A stretch of DNA of 64,000 nt from Rhabdophis nuchalis (Eukaryota > Chordata > Lepidosauria > Squamata > Natricidae), in NCBI GenBank assembly GCA_039707465.1, contig CM077643.1, forward strand, positions 324,017,919-324,081,918. The letters are read 5' to 3'. A program made the translations under genes and the position numbers. Under the pieces are notes generated by a model. That model made no database searches. It was not told where the DNA came from and worked only from the letters and a program-made list of their open reading frames with translations. This document shows positions 63,620 through 64,000 of this stretch, in pieces (within the stretch, counting starts at the first letter, position 1; the number at the start of each line of letters is the position of its first letter).

Positions 63620-64000
63620 CAGTGATGGTGTCATCGCATCTCAAAATGCAATGTGTGTGCAACCCTACCCCCTGGTGCATGCACCTGTGACCCCCCAGGC
63701 ATGCATATGTGAGACACACACCCGCACGCCACCTCCCCCCATGCATGAACCCCACCCCTCACCCATATTTTTCTTCCAGGTTGGTGCAGGAGGCTTTCCA
63801 AGCCCAAAAACAGGTGTGGGGCGCTGCATGTGCCCCATTTTGTGCCTGGAAGGCCTCCTACAACAATCTGGAAGCCATGACGGGAGCTTGCTCCTCCTGG
63901 GCCCCATTTTGGGCCTGGAAGGTCTCCTGCACCCACCTGGAAGCCAAAATGGAGCATGGGGGTGCTGCATAAAGCCCCAAAATGCAATACAAGCACCTCC
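63620..64000. mobile_element. hAT-like element cut by window edge
   Basis: Starts CAGTGATGGTGTCATCGC and has the C- and CA-rich interior (GTGCATGCACCTGTGACC) seen in the 'GATGGTGAACC' family. The right end and target duplication lie outside the window. Confidence 0.5.

Overview
This window looks like repeat-dense, gene-poor nuclear DNA from a squamate reptile, most likely a snake. The evidence is the mix of repeats: CR1 and L2-type LINE 3' ends, BovB (RTE) LINE pieces, L1-type ORF1 copies, several tRNA-headed SINE families including one that resembles Sauria SINE, solo LTRs, long microsatellites, and many short hAT elements with exact 8-bp target duplications. There is no bacterial-style gene organisation, no CRISPR array and no complete cellular gene.

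Layout. 1-5.4 kb: CR1 pieces (one split by a 399-bp hAT element), a head-to-head pair of L2 3' ends, one candidate terminal exon of a cellular gene on the minus strand (4632-4781, with a poly(A) signal at 4489-4494), and a solo LTR. 5.4-16 kb: scattered SINEs, fragments of a family ending in TACAGGTAGTCC, hAT elements and a second solo LTR. 16-18.5 kb: an L2 3' end and a complete 1.53-kb L1-like insertion with a 21-bp target duplication that encodes only ORF1. 18.5-34 kb: sparse; SINEs, hAT elements, a purine tract and a badly decayed L2 that still shows its RT motif. 34.3-37.6 kb: a nest of insertions: a hAT-like element holds a second ORF1-only L1-like element, which holds an L2 3' end and an extra copy of its own GC-rich 5' module. 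38.7-64 kb: dense hAT elements, CR1, L2, BovB, nested LTRs and a SINE with a CR1-type tail.

Almost every long reading frame is a transposon remnant or a simple repeat. The two most interesting signals are (1) the ORF1-only L1 family, built like mammalian HAL1 (half-L1), seen twice with the same ORF1/3'UTR junction, and (2) nine near-perfect 135-136 bp palindromes in four sequence subgroups. The palindromes share one core, have 8-bp target duplications and often sit on an nnCTAGnn target, which points to Buster-type hAT transposition.

Family names rest on recognition by eye. No database search was run.
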